Assembly: GCA_041913045.1 (NCBI GenBank)
Contig: JAYSGB010000023.1
Location: 1 to 63,878 of the forward strand
Direction: 5' to 3'
From: CAMLOF01 sp041913045
Lineage (GTDB): Bacteria > Pseudomonadota > Gammaproteobacteria > Burkholderiales > Burkholderiaceae_C
DNA length: 63,878 nucleotides
Shown: in pieces, positions 26,575-34,726 of the stretch
Layout: each line of letters starts with the position of its first letter
How positions within the stretch are numbered: position 1 is the stretch's first letter
Notes under the pieces: generated by a model
Database searches by the model: none
Told to the model about the DNA's origin: nothing
Seen by the model: the letters and a program-made list of their open reading frames with translations, nothing else
Made by a program: the position numbers and the translations under genes

Positions 26575-26748
26575 CCTGTTGCAGAGCGATGTGGCAATGG
26601 AGCGTTTATTCATGCTCTACAAGGGGACAAACAGGTGTTGGGCTACGGCCCAAACCTTGCATGGGGCTTGCTAAACGCACTGACACATTCAGCAAACCGG
26701 TCGGGGTTTGCGAGAGCTTGACCCGGTGTGACATATGGCGAGAATTGC

Positions 26749-28908
26749 ATGAGTACAAAAATTCCAGAATCAGGAGACAACGCCACCCCGCTGCATGAAA
26801 CTGTTCCCGCGTGGAACAGCGACCCATGGATGGGAGTGACACTGGAGCCAGAAGGACAGACCATGGCCGCAGCATCCCAGGCCTCCCGCGGGGCCACCTC
26901 CCCTGCGATGCGTGGCGTTCCCACCGGAACGTCAGCAGAGATCATTGATCTGTCACACCGCCGCTCGCGGGCTTTTGGCATTGCCACCACGGACGCGCCG
27001 GACTTCAGCAGCCCCAGGCGAGGCGACCTGAGCCAGGCGCTGGACGAGAACCGCTTCCTCTTCCAGCACGCCGCACCAGTGATGGAGACGCTGTACGACC
27101 AGATCGTCAACACGCACAGCATGGTGGTGTTGACGTCTTCCAAGGGACTGGTGCTGCATTCCCTGGGCGACAACGACTTTCTTGAAAAAGCCTCCCGCGT
27201 GGCGCTCACGCCCGGTATGGACTGGTCTGAACGCAGCAAGGGCACCAACGCCATTGGCACGGCGCTCACCGAGGAAGAGGCTGTGACCGTTCTGGGCGAT
27301 CAGCACTACATTCAGGCCAACCAGATTCTGGCCTGCTCGTGTACGCCGATCTTTGATCCTTATGGCCAGGTGATTGGTGCGCTGGATGTGACGGGCGACC
27401 ACCGCAGCTTCCACCAGCACACGCTGGCTCTGGTGCGCATGTCGGCCCAGATGATCGAGAACCACATGTTTGCGGACGTGTTTGCCAAGGCCATCCGCAT
27501 CCACTTCCACACCCGCTCGGAGTTTCTGGGCACGCTGGTGGAAGGTATCGTGGTTTTCTCGCCCGAGGGGCGCTTCCTGTCGGCCAACCGCAGTGCGCAG
27601 TTCCAGCTGGGGCTTTCGATCAATGCCTTGCGGGCGCACACGTTCTCGTCGCTGTTCGGTCTGGCGGTTTCCGGGTTGCACGAGATTTTTGCGGCGGGCT
27701 CGACCACGCCCAAGCAGCTGTGCCTGCACAACGGTGTATCGGTGTGGTGTCGCGTCAAGTACAAGAAGACGCCGACCTGGACGCACCCCGCCGGGCTCAT
27801 CAGTGACGCGGAGGGCCCAGCGGACAGCCCGGTGACACGCCCCGCCGCGGCACCCGCACCGGCGCCTGCAGAGGCCAGACGCCCGCCCATGTCGACACTG
27901 CGCTACCTAGACACTGGCGATGCACAGGTGGCGGCGGTCATACAAAAGCTGCGCATGGTCCGCGGCCGCGACATTCCCATCATGATCCTGGGCGAAACCG
28001 GCACGGGCAAGGATCTGCTGGCACAGGCCATCCATGGCGACTCGGAGCGCCGGGGCCAGCCGTTCGTCTCGGTCAACTGCGCGTCGATACCGGAAACACT
28101 CATCGAGTCGGAGTTGTTCGGCTACGAGGAAGGCGCCTTCACCGGGGCGCGCAAGAAAGGGGCTGCGGGCAAGATCCAGCAGGCCAACGGCGGCACACTG
28201 TTCCTGGACGAGATCGGGGACATGCCCAAACACCTGCAAGCACGCTTGCTGCGTGTGCTGCAAGAGCGAAAGGTGAGCCCATTGGGGGCGGGCAAGGAGA
28301 TTGAAGTCGATATTGCGGTGGTCTGTGCGACGCACAAGAACCTCAAGGACATGATCGCCAAGGGCGAGTTCCGCGAAGACCTGTATTACCGGCTCAATGG
28401 CCTGGTGGTGCGTTTGCCTGCTCTGCGTGAGCGCAGCGATTTCGACACCGTGGTTCACCGGATTCTGCACACACTGTGCAACCAGCCGGACGATGTGCGC
28501 ATCAGCAGCGAGGTGATGCGGATGTTCCGCGCCTACGCCTGGCCCGGCAACTTCCGGCAATTGCACAACCTGCTGCGCACAGCGGTGGCCATGGTCGGCT
28601 GCCACGGGGAAATCCAGGTAGAACATCTGCCGGACGACTTTCTGGAAGAAGCCGCTGCTTCCCGGGCCGCAAGCCAATTGGTGCGTTCGCTGCCTGAAGA
28701 AGCGCCTACGTGTGCCCTGCTCAGCACCTGCGCGCCAGAGGTGGACGGCCCCGATGCCGGGCGCTTGCAGGACGTGGCTTTGAGCGCGATGGCACAGATG
28801 CTCCGGCTGCACAAGGGGAATGTGTCGGCGGCGGCGAAAGCGCTGGGGGTTTCGCGCAACACCATCTACCGGCGCAAGGCTCAGTTGCCAGCCGATGTAT
28901 GGGGCTGA
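26749..28908 (+). CDS. AcoR-type sigma54-dependent transcriptional activator
   Basis: A 719-residue activator. An N-terminal GAF-type sensor of the AcoR kind (DLSQALDENRFLFQHAAPVM, GMDWSERSKGTNAIGTAL) covers roughly residues 90-250. The AAA+ domain has Walker A GETGTGKDLLAQ, the sigma54 contact loop GAFTGARKKG and Walker B NGGTLFLDEIGDM. The C-terminal Fis-type helix-turn-helix is GNVSAAAKALGVSRNTIYRR. The start at 26749 is tentative: ATG at 26863 has a better AAGGA. It is divergent from the cytochrome operon and is the obvious regulator of the four sigma54 promoters in this island. AcoR relatives respond to small metabolites such as acetoin or aldehydes. Confidence 0.9.
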   Translation: MSTKIPESGDNATPLHETVPAWNSDPWMGVTLEPEGQTMAAASQASRGATSPAMRGVPTGTSAEIIDLSHRRSRAFGIATTDAPDFSSPRRGDLSQALDENRFLFQHAAPVMETLYDQIVNTHSMVVLTSSKGLVLHSLGDNDFLEKASRVALTPGMDWSERSKGTNAIGTALTEEEAVTVLGDQHYIQANQILACSCTPIFDPYGQVIGALDVTGDHRSFHQHTLALVRMSAQMIENHMFADVFAKAIRIHFHTRSEFLGTLVEGIVVFSPEGRFLSANRSAQFQLGLSINALRAHTFSSLFGLAVSGLHEIFAAGSTTPKQLCLHNGVSVWCRVKYKKTPTWTHPAGLISDAEGPADSPVTRPAAAPAPAPAEARRPPMSTLRYLDTGDAQVAAVIQKLRMVRGRDIPIMILGETGTGKDLLAQAIHGDSERRGQPFVSVNCASIPETLIESELFGYEEGAFTGARKKGAAGKIQQANGGTLFLDEIGDMPKHLQARLLRVLQERKVSPLGAGKEIEVDIAVVCATHKNLKDMIAKGEFREDLYYRLNGLVVRLPALRERSDFDTVVHRILHTLCNQPDDVRISSEVMRMFRAYAWPGNFRQLHNLLRTAVAMVGCHGEIQVEHLPDDFLEEAAASRAASQLVRSLPEEAPTCALLSTCAPEVDGPDAGRLQDVALSAMAQMLRLHKGNVSAAAKALGVSRNTIYRRKAQLPADVWG

Positions 28909-29882
28909 CGGGCCAGTGACCCGTCCATCCAGAGTGGCTCCAGTTCGCGCCATGCGCGCTGCGCATTGAACCCTTGACGGCTGGCGTAACCGACCCAGCC
29001 TGCATAGGCGGGCAGACTGATGCGTTCGGCAAGGGCGCCCTGCCCGCCTGTCTCCATGGCCTGGAGCACGGCGGCTTGCAGGTCCAGCAGGTAAGACTCG
29101 GTTTGTTGCAATGATGCAGCCATGCCGCCGCCATGTGTGGCGGCGCTGACCGACGTGCCCACGACCCAGCTTGGAGTCCAGGCGCGCAGCTCGCGCAATG
29201 CGGCCAGCCACCCACGCAGGCTGCCCTGGGCCAGTTCTGGCAAGCGGTTCTGGTAGGCCATGCCCCCCACCCAGGCAATGCGGTGCGCCGGGTGCCACAG
29301 CAGCACATCATCGGCGCTGTGTGCGGCCCAACTGGGGCCCACCACCAGTGTGTGCCGCCCCAGGGTGAACTGGTCGCCGGGGCGCAGGGTGCGGTCTGGC
29401 AGAACGATGTTTGTGCCTGCCATGGCCTTGTCGCCCGCGTGAGCGTGCAAGTCTTCCAGGCAGGCCTGGCAGCGGCGGGCCATGACTTGAGCCGTGCCCG
29501 CCGTGGCATGGATGTGCAGTTCGCCGCGTTGCTGTGCCTCGGCGAAGGCCGCGTTGGCCAGCACGTTTTCGGCATGGGCGTGGGTGTTGAAGACGGCCCG
29601 CACCTGTGCACCCCAACGGCAGGCCACCCACTGCTGCAACTGCTGGCCTGCGCGCAGGCTGGGGCCGGGGTCGATCACCCAGGCCTCGCCACCGTCTTCA
29701 ATGACGGTGACGGGCATGACGCGCCCACCGTTGGCAGGGTTGACCTCTTGCGGTTCCGGTGCCCACACATGCACGCCCGTGGCCAGTGTCTGCCAGCCGC
29801 CCGGCCCAGGCCACTCGCAGGCGTGGGCAGTGGCCTGCCACAACAGTACGCAGAGCAGCACCCATGGCAACAAGCGCTTCAA
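28881..29882 (-). CDS. Quinoprotein-associated metallo-beta-lactamase-fold protein
   Basis: A 333-residue exported protein with an N-terminal signal (LKRLLPWVLLCVLLWQATAHA). The metallo-beta-lactamase fold shows in AWVIDPGPSLRAGQQL, VFNTHAHAENVLANAAF and VVGPSWAAHSADDVLLWHP. The canonical HxHxDH site reads HAHAEN, so metal binding is probably altered. Proteins of this kind, related to SoxH, co-occur with PQQ dehydrogenases (quinoprotein relay system zinc metallohydrolases). I chose the TTG at 29882, which has GGGGGAGGG upstream and overlaps the hydrolase stop as TTGA; an ATG at 29909 is the alternative. Its 3' end overlaps the convergent activator gene by 28 bp. Confidence 0.8.
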   Translation of the reverse strand: MKRLLPWVLLCVLLWQATAHACEWPGPGGWQTLATGVHVWAPEPQEVNPANGGRVMPVTVIEDGGEAWVIDPGPSLRAGQQLQQWVACRWGAQVRAVFNTHAHAENVLANAAFAEAQQRGELHIHATAGTAQVMARRCQACLEDLHAHAGDKAMAGTNIVLPDRTLRPGDQFTLGRHTLVVGPSWAAHSADDVLLWHPAHRIAWVGGMAYQNRLPELAQGSLRGWLAALRELRAWTPSWVVGTSVSAATHGGGMAASLQQTESYLLDLQAAVLQAMETGGQGALAERISLPAYAGWVGYASRQGFNAQRAWRELEPLWMDGSLARQPHTSAGN

Positions 29883-30988
29883 ATCTGCCCTCCCCCGGAT
29901 TGCCCGCACACGGCGCGCAAGCGCTGCTGCATGCCGGGCTCAGACGCCAGATGCCCCGCCGCAGCCCAGTGCCAGCAAGATTTTCCTCCCGGCATATGGC
30001 TGAGCCGCAGGTGCCACTGCCTGGGCCATTCTGCCGAGCACACAGCGTCAAAACGGCCGTGTACCCAATCCACGGGCACCAACGCGCGCGCCAGCGCAGG
30101 CAAGGCCGCAGCAAGCGAGCCTGGTGCAACACCGGCGCGGCAGCGCAACAGTTGCGCCTGAACGCGAAATTTCTGCCAGAGCGCGCGGTCAGCAGGTGCC
30201 GGTGCGGCACCTCGGCGGGCCTGCAAGCGCCTCTCCTGGCGCTGCATGCGGGCCAGGTTGGCGCGGCATTCGGCAGCCAAGGTGTGTTCCTGGCGGGCCA
30301 TGGCATCCACCAAGGCGCGCTTCGCACCGCGCATGGCCGCCCATGTCTCGCAGGCTTGCCAAGCCCGCAACACCGCGAGCGTGGCGTGACACAGTGTTCC
30401 AGAATGTAGCAACCGTGTCACCGAATTGAACAACGCAGGCAGCGCCGTCGCTGACACGCTTGGCCAACCCGGTGGCCAGGCGCGCCCTGCCCGCCTGCCC
30501 GTGTGTGGCTGCAGTACGTTCCACACGTCTTGGCGGCGCAACAGGAAGGTGCCGCGCAAAACCAGGCGCTCCAGCCGGTTGGCGTGTTGGGCTGCGTAGG
30601 CCAGGGCCAGGGTGCCGCCCCAGGACCCTGCCAGCACCGCCCAGCGTTCAATGCCTAGGTGCAACCGCAGGCGCTCCAGATCGTCCACCAGCGCCGCCAT
30701 GCGCTGCCCCTGCAGGCGGCCCCTGGGACGGCTCGCGCCGCTGTCCCGCTGGTCCATCACCACCACCGCGCAACCTGGCATGGCAAGCGGCGCCAGCAAA
30801 CCTGGGTGCGAGCCGCTGCCCGGCCCGCCATGCAACACCAGCCACACGTGTTCCGCGTGGGCCGGGCCGCACCAGCGCCAAGCCAGCCGGTGGCCATTCG
30901 CATGCAGCACCCCTGCACGCGTGGGTTGCGGCCAGCGTTCGGGTATGCCCAGGGGGGCTTGGTTGTTGGCACCAATCTTGCGGAACAT
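29879..30988 (-). CDS. Alpha/beta hydrolase (prolyl aminopeptidase-like)
   Basis: A 369-residue alpha/beta hydrolase. HGGPGSGSHPG forms the oxyanion region, VVMDQRDSGASRPRG follows, and the nucleophile elbow is GSWGG in AVLAGSWGGTLALAYAAQHA. These motifs are those of proline iminopeptidases and related hydrolases. It is coupled to the metallo-beta-lactamase-fold gene and divergent from pqqA. A peptidase here could trim the PqqA-derived peptide during PQQ maturation, a step done by PqqF/G-type proteases elsewhere, but this is only suggestive. The ATG at 30988 (MFRKIGANN) gives a normal N terminus; its first codons overlap the pqqA sigma54 promoter. Confidence 0.78.
   Translation of the reverse strand: MFRKIGANNQAPLGIPERWPQPTRAGVLHANGHRLAWRWCGPAHAEHVWLVLHGGPGSGSHPGLLAPLAMPGCAVVVMDQRDSGASRPRGRLQGQRMAALVDDLERLRLHLGIERWAVLAGSWGGTLALAYAAQHANRLERLVLRGTFLLRRQDVWNVLQPHTGRRAGRAWPPGWPSVSATALPALFNSVTRLLHSGTLCHATLAVLRAWQACETWAAMRGAKRALVDAMARQEHTLAAECRANLARMQRQERRLQARRGAAPAPADRALWQKFRVQAQLLRCRAGVAPGSLAAALPALARALVPVDWVHGRFDAVCSAEWPRQWHLRLSHMPGGKSCWHWAAAGHLASEPGMQQRLRAVCGQSGGGQI
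30967..30982 (+). promoter_or_regulatory. Sigma54 (-24/-12) promoter of the pqq operon
   Basis: TGGCACCAATCTTGCG matches TGGCACG-N4-TTGCW at all key positions, deviating only at the seventh and last bases. It lies 94 bp upstream of the pqqA ATG and inside the first codons of the divergent hydrolase gene. Confidence 0.8.
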
Positions 30989-31076
30989 GGGCGTGGGCAG
31001 CGTTGAGGCGAAAAACGTTGAAGCGATGTCCACAGTCAGTTTTCGTGCCAACCCATTTTCCACAGGAGACACAGTC

Positions 31077-31151
31077 ATGCAATGGACGACCCCGAGCTTC
31101 ACCGATCTGCGCTTTGGCTTTGAAATCACGATGTACATCGCCAACCGCTGA
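31077..31151 (+). CDS. pqqA: PQQ precursor peptide PqqA
   Basis: A 24-residue peptide starting MQWTTPSFTDLRFGFEITMY. The conserved Glu16 and Tyr20 (E-x3-Y) are the residues that become the carbon skeleton of pyrroloquinoline quinone. A clear CACAGGAGACACAG ribosome binding region precedes the ATG at 31077. The gene is first in pqqABCDE and lies 94 bp downstream of a strong sigma54 promoter match. Confidence 0.97.
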   Translation: MQWTTPSFTDLRFGFEITMYIANR

Positions 31152-31233
31152 CCCCAAGGGGTGATTTCACCCCCCATCGCAAGGCGCCCGCAACCCCTTT
31201 GCGCGCGCCTTGTCTTTTGATGAGAGGACTCCC

Positions 31234-32151
31234 ATGCTGATCAAGGTCTTGGGTTCGGCCGCCGGCGGTGGCTTCCCGCAATGGAACTGCAACTGCCCGA
31301 ACTGCGCAGGTGTGCGCCAGGGCAGCATACGGGCGAGTGCACGCACGCAGTCGTCCATCGCGGTCAGCGCCAACCGCACAGACTGGCTCCTGGTCAACGC
31401 CTCACCGGACATCCTCACCCAGATTGCCCGCACGCCGGAGCTGCAGCCCGCGCGTGCCTTGCGCGACAGCGGCATTGCCGCCGTGCTGCTGATGGACGCG
31501 CAGATCGACCACGTGACAGGTCTGCTGATGCTGCGCGAGCGCGGCACACCACTGCCTTTGCTGGCCACACCGGAGGTGCTTTCCGACATTGGCGGCGGGT
31601 TCCCGATCAGGGGCATCCTTTCACATTACTGTGGCACGCAGGTGCAGCCCTTGCGCGTGGCGGGTGCCGCATTTGAAGTGCCGCAGGTGCCAGGCATGCG
31701 GCTTGAAACGGTGGCGCTCAGCTCCAAGCCGCCACCCTATTCGCCGTTTCGCGGGCAGCCGCGCCCGGGCGACAACATCGGTGTGACCGTGACCGACCCG
31801 CAGACCGGGGCCAAGGCGTTTTACGCCCCCGGGCTGGCCGAAGTGGATGACCGCCTGATCGAATTGATGAGTGACTGCGAACTGGTGCTCGTGGACGGCA
31901 CCTGCTGGCACAACGACGAGATGAAGGCGCTCGGTATTTCACAGAAGACGGCGCTGGACATGGGCCACCTGCCGCAGAGCGGCCCGGGCGGCATGATCGA
32001 ACAGCTGGACCGCCTGCCCGCCACCGTGCGCAAGGTGCTCATCCACATCAACAACACCAACCCCATTCTGCGCGACGACTCGCCGCAGCGTGAGGAACTG
32101 GCGCGGCACGGCATTGAAGTGGCCTTCGACGGCATGGAGCTTGCATTCTGA
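31234..32151 (+). CDS. pqqB: PQQ biosynthesis protein PqqB
   Basis: A 305-residue metallo-beta-lactamase-fold protein that acts in PQQ maturation, reported to hydroxylate the crosslinked Glu-Tyr intermediate. The typical N terminus VLGSAAGGGFPQWNCNCPNC (zinc-binding Cys) is intact, with LLMDAQIDHVTGLLMLR and LVDGTCWHNDEM further on. The ATG at 31234 has GAGAGG upstream and gives the family's usual length. It follows pqqA by 82 bp. Confidence 0.97.
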   Translation: MLIKVLGSAAGGGFPQWNCNCPNCAGVRQGSIRASARTQSSIAVSANRTDWLLVNASPDILTQIARTPELQPARALRDSGIAAVLLMDAQIDHVTGLLMLRERGTPLPLLATPEVLSDIGGGFPIRGILSHYCGTQVQPLRVAGAAFEVPQVPGMRLETVALSSKPPPYSPFRGQPRPGDNIGVTVTDPQTGAKAFYAPGLAEVDDRLIELMSDCELVLVDGTCWHNDEMKALGISQKTALDMGHLPQSGPGGMIEQLDRLPATVRKVLIHINNTNPILRDDSPQREELARHGIEVAFDGMELAF

Positions 32152-32166
32152 AGGCGAGGAGACAAC

Positions 32167-32898
32167 ATGGACATTGCACAAGTTCACCCCCCCCTGCCCC
32201 GGCAACCCGTATGGAGCCGCCAGGAGTTCGAGGCACAGTTGCGCGCCAAGGGCCGCGCGTACCACATCCACCACCCGTTCAACGTTCGCATGAACAGCGG
32301 CGGTTGCACGCCAGACGAGATTCGCTGCTGGGTGGCCAACCGCTTCTACTACCAGATCTGCATTCCGCGCAAGGACGCTGCCATTCTGGCCAACATGAGT
32401 GACCGTGCCCACCGCCGCCTGTGGATCGAGCGGATTCTGGACCACGACGGCTACGGTGACTACCAAGGGTCGGCCTGCGGCGGCATCGAGGCCTGGACGC
32501 GCCTGGGCGAGGCCGTGGGCATTCCCCGTGAAGAACTGTGGTCGCTCAAGGGCGTGGCGCCAGCGGTGCGCTTTGCGTGCGACGCCTACGTGAACTTCGC
32601 CGCACAGGCGCCGTGGCAGGAGGCGGTCTGCTCGTCTTTGACCGAGATGTTCGCGCCGCAGATCCACAAGGACCGGCTGGCCACCTGGCCCACGCACTAC
32701 CCGTGGATCGAACCCGAAGGGCTGGCCTACTTCCGCAGCCGCATACCGCTGGCCAGCCGCGACGTGGAACACGGCCTGGCCGTGACGCTGGACCACTTCA
32801 CCACCTGGGAAGGGCAGCAACGGGCGCTGGACATTCTGCAGTTCAAGCTGGACGTCTTGTGGACCATGCTGGACGCGATCGAAAAGGCCTGCCAATGA
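32167..32898 (+). CDS. pqqC: Pyrroloquinoline-quinone synthase PqqC
   Basis: A 243-residue cofactorless oxidase that performs the last ring closure and eight-electron oxidation of PQQ. Recognisable parts are FEAQLRAKGRAYHIHHPF, YYQICIPRKDAAILANM and DHDGYGDYQGSACGGIEAW. It is 15 bp downstream of pqqB with AGGCGAGGAGA as ribosome binding site, and its stop overlaps the pqqD start by ATGA. Confidence 0.97.
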   Translation: MDIAQVHPPLPRQPVWSRQEFEAQLRAKGRAYHIHHPFNVRMNSGGCTPDEIRCWVANRFYYQICIPRKDAAILANMSDRAHRRLWIERILDHDGYGDYQGSACGGIEAWTRLGEAVGIPREELWSLKGVAPAVRFACDAYVNFAAQAPWQEAVCSSLTEMFAPQIHKDRLATWPTHYPWIEPEGLAYFRSRIPLASRDVEHGLAVTLDHFTTWEGQQRALDILQFKLDVLWTMLDAIEKACQ

Positions 32899-33170
32899 GC
32901 GACACCGCTGCCGCCCTGCCCGCCTGCCCGGCGTTGAGCCGCAGGTTCCGCCTGCAGTTTGAACCTGCGCAGGACCGCTGGGTGCTGCTCTACCCGGAAG
33001 GAATGGTGCAGCTCAACCCCAGCGCGGCAGAGATTCTGCGCCGCTGCGACGGGCAGCGGCCCATCGCCAGCATCGTTGCGGAGCTGGAGCAGGCATTCTC
33101 GGTCCAGGGCATCGAATCTGATGTGCGTGCATTGCTGAGCGAGGGACAACGCCGTGGCTGGATCATCTGA
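32895..33170 (+). CDS. pqqD: PqqA-binding chaperone PqqD
   Basis: A 91-residue peptide chaperone that presents PqqA to the radical SAM enzyme PqqE. The family core is visible in SRRFRLQFEPAQDRWVLLYP, PEGMVQLNPSAAEILRRCDG and SIVAELEQAF. It starts inside the last codon of pqqC (ATGA) and overlaps pqqE by 17 bp, so all three are coupled. Confidence 0.97.
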   Translation: MSDTAAALPACPALSRRFRLQFEPAQDRWVLLYPEGMVQLNPSAAEILRRCDGQRPIASIVAELEQAFSVQGIESDVRALLSEGQRRGWII

Positions 33171-34302
33171 AGAAACCCCCGTGGCTCCACCCGGGCCGCC
33201 GCTTTGGCTGCTGGCCGAGCTGACCTACCGCTGCCCGCTGCACTGTGTGTTCTGCTACAACCCCACGAACTACACGCGCATCAAGGACGAGCTGACCACC
33301 GAGCAGTGGGTCGATGTGATGCGCCAGGCCCGCGCGCTGGGCGCCGCGCAGATTGGTTTTTCCGGTGGCGAGCCGCTTTTGCGCGACGACCTGATCGAGC
33401 TGGTTCAGGCCGCACACGACATGGGCTACTACACCAACCTCATCACCTCGGGGGTGGGCCTGACGGCCGAGCGCGCCAGGGCGCTGAAGGACGCAGGGCT
33501 GGACCACGTGCAGCTCTCGTTCCAGGATTCCACGCGGGAACTCAACGACTTCCTCAGCCACACACGCACGTTCGAGCTGAAGCAGCGCGTGGCCAGGCTG
33601 ATCAAGGAACACGACTGGCCAATGGTGATGAACTGCGTGCTGCACCGGCACAACCTGCCGCACGTGCGCAAGATCATCGACATGGCGGTGGCCCTGCAGG
33701 CCGAATACCTGGAACTGGCCAACACGCAGTACTACGGCTGGGCCTGGGTCAACCGCGACCACCTCATGCCCACCCGCGAAGAACTGCAGGCCGCCGAGGC
33801 CGAGGTGACGCGCTTCCGCGAAGAACAGGCCCAGGCTGGACGCACCGACTGCCGGGTGCTGTTCGTTGTGCCCGATTACTTCGAGGAACGCCCCAAGGAC
33901 TGCATGAACGGCTGGGGGTCGGTTTTCCTGTCGGTGGCGCCCGACGGCGTGGCCATGCCTTGCCACAACGCGCGCGACCTGCCTGGCCTGGCGCTGCCGA
34001 GCGTGAAGACCACATCTGTGGCCGACATCTGGCAACGCAGCCAGGCTTTCAACGCCTACAGGGGCGACGCCTGGATGAAGCCGCCCTGCCGCAGTTGCGA
34101 TGACCGCCACAAGGACCATGGCGGCTGCCGCTGCCAGGCTTTCATGCTGACGGGTGACGCGAGCAACGCCGACCCGGTCTGTTCCAAATCGCCCCACCAC
34201 GAGAAGGTGGTGAACATCGTGCGGGACGCTCCCCGCAACCGGCACAAGCCCATTCTGTTCCGCAGCGACAACGAGTCGCTGCATCTGCATCGGGCTGGCT
34301 GA
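33154..34302 (+). CDS. pqqE: PqqA peptide cyclase PqqE (radical SAM)
   Basis: A 382-residue radical SAM enzyme that crosslinks Glu16 and Tyr20 of PqqA. The radical SAM cluster motif C-x3-C-x2-C is CPLHCVFC near residues 28-35, followed by GFSGGEPLLRDDL. The C-terminal SPASM-type cysteines are in CHNARDLPG, CRSCDDRHKDHGGCRC and DPVCSKSPHH. It overlaps pqqD by 17 bp and ends in a perfect hairpin. A few extra residues (MAGSSEETPVAPPG) precede the usual start. Confidence 0.97.
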   Translation: MAGSSEETPVAPPGPPLWLLAELTYRCPLHCVFCYNPTNYTRIKDELTTEQWVDVMRQARALGAAQIGFSGGEPLLRDDLIELVQAAHDMGYYTNLITSGVGLTAERARALKDAGLDHVQLSFQDSTRELNDFLSHTRTFELKQRVARLIKEHDWPMVMNCVLHRHNLPHVRKIIDMAVALQAEYLELANTQYYGWAWVNRDHLMPTREELQAAEAEVTRFREEQAQAGRTDCRVLFVVPDYFEERPKDCMNGWGSVFLSVAPDGVAMPCHNARDLPGLALPSVKTTSVADIWQRSQAFNAYRGDAWMKPPCRSCDDRHKDHGGCRCQAFMLTGDASNADPVCSKSPHHEKVVNIVRDAPRNRHKPILFRSDNESLHLHRAG

Positions 34303-34311
34303 GCCAGCCCG
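34291..34311. terminator. Perfect hairpin over the pqqE stop codon
   Basis: CGGGCTGGC and GCCAGCCCG form a perfect 9-bp stem with the TGA stop codon as the loop. There is no T-tract. Lying between convergent pqqE and the cytochrome gene, it can act in both directions. Confidence 0.6.
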
Positions 34312-34318
34312 CGCCCTC

Positions 34319-34627
34319 TCAAGGTTTGGTGCTGAGCACCCACCCCGCCAGCGCCTGCAGCTCCTGTGCCGACAGGCTGGGGTGCGCAGGCATCGGCACA
34401 CGGCCCCACTTGCCTTTGGAGCCGTACTGGATCGACTGAACCAGGCTGGCGGCCGCGTCCTTGTCGCCCCGGTATTTCTCGGCTACCGAAGCAAACGCCG
34501 GCCCAACGATTTTCTCGGTGGGGGAATGGCACGAATAACAGCCCGACGCCTTGGCCAGTGCTGCCATGTCGGTGGCAAAGGCCGGCGCTGCAAGGGCGGC
34601 AAAGAGGAGAAGGCTGGCGGATTTCAT
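34319..34627 (-). CDS. Small cytochrome c (c-551/c8-like)
   Basis: A 102-residue periplasmic class I cytochrome. The signal peptide is KSASLLLFAALAAPAFA, the heme motif CYSCH in ASGCYSCHSPTEKIVGPAF, and the axial Met in KWGRVPMPAHPSLS. It resembles cytochrome c-551. It is 97 bp downstream of the quinoprotein dehydrogenase on the same strand, past two terminator-like hairpins, so it may be expressed by read-through or from its own weak promoter. A role in moving electrons from the dehydrogenase is likely. Confidence 0.9.
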   Translation of the reverse strand: MKSASLLLFAALAAPAFATDMAALAKASGCYSCHSPTEKIVGPAFASVAEKYRGDKDAAASLVQSIQYGSKGKWGRVPMPAHPSLSAQELQALAGWVLSTKP

Positions 34628-34651
34628 GGGAGTATGTCGAATAAGGCTATG

Positions 34652-34699
34652 AAAAAAAGGGCCGCCCCGCAGGCCATGTGCATACCCTGGGGACGGCCC
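34652..34699 (-). terminator. Rho-independent terminator upstream of the small cytochrome gene
   Basis: On the minus strand GGGCCGTCCCC and GGGGCGGCCC form a GC-rich stem (one bulge) followed by seven T. It would end transcripts coming from the quinoprotein dehydrogenase gene before the cytochrome gene, at least partly. Confidence 0.75.
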
Positions 34700-34704
34700 G
34701 GTAA

Positions 34705-34726
34705 AAGCCACCGGGCGTGGTGGCTT
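34705..34726 (-). terminator. Terminator hairpin at the dehydrogenase stop codon
   Basis: AAGCCACC and GGTGGCTT form a perfect 8-bp stem with a 6-nt loop, followed on the minus strand by TTAC. It starts at the TAA stop of the dehydrogenase gene and is the first of two tandem terminators. Confidence 0.7.

Noticed and set aside
26640..26727. Short plus-strand frames in the cytochrome/activator intergenic region
   Set aside because: They lack ribosome binding sites and overlap the regulatory dyads; the region reads as promoter DNA.
31034..31050. Minus-strand TGGCACG as a sigma54 promoter for the hydrolase gene
   Set aside because: The -24 element is perfect but the -12 element (CTGAC) lacks the invariant GC, so it is mentioned only as a possibility.
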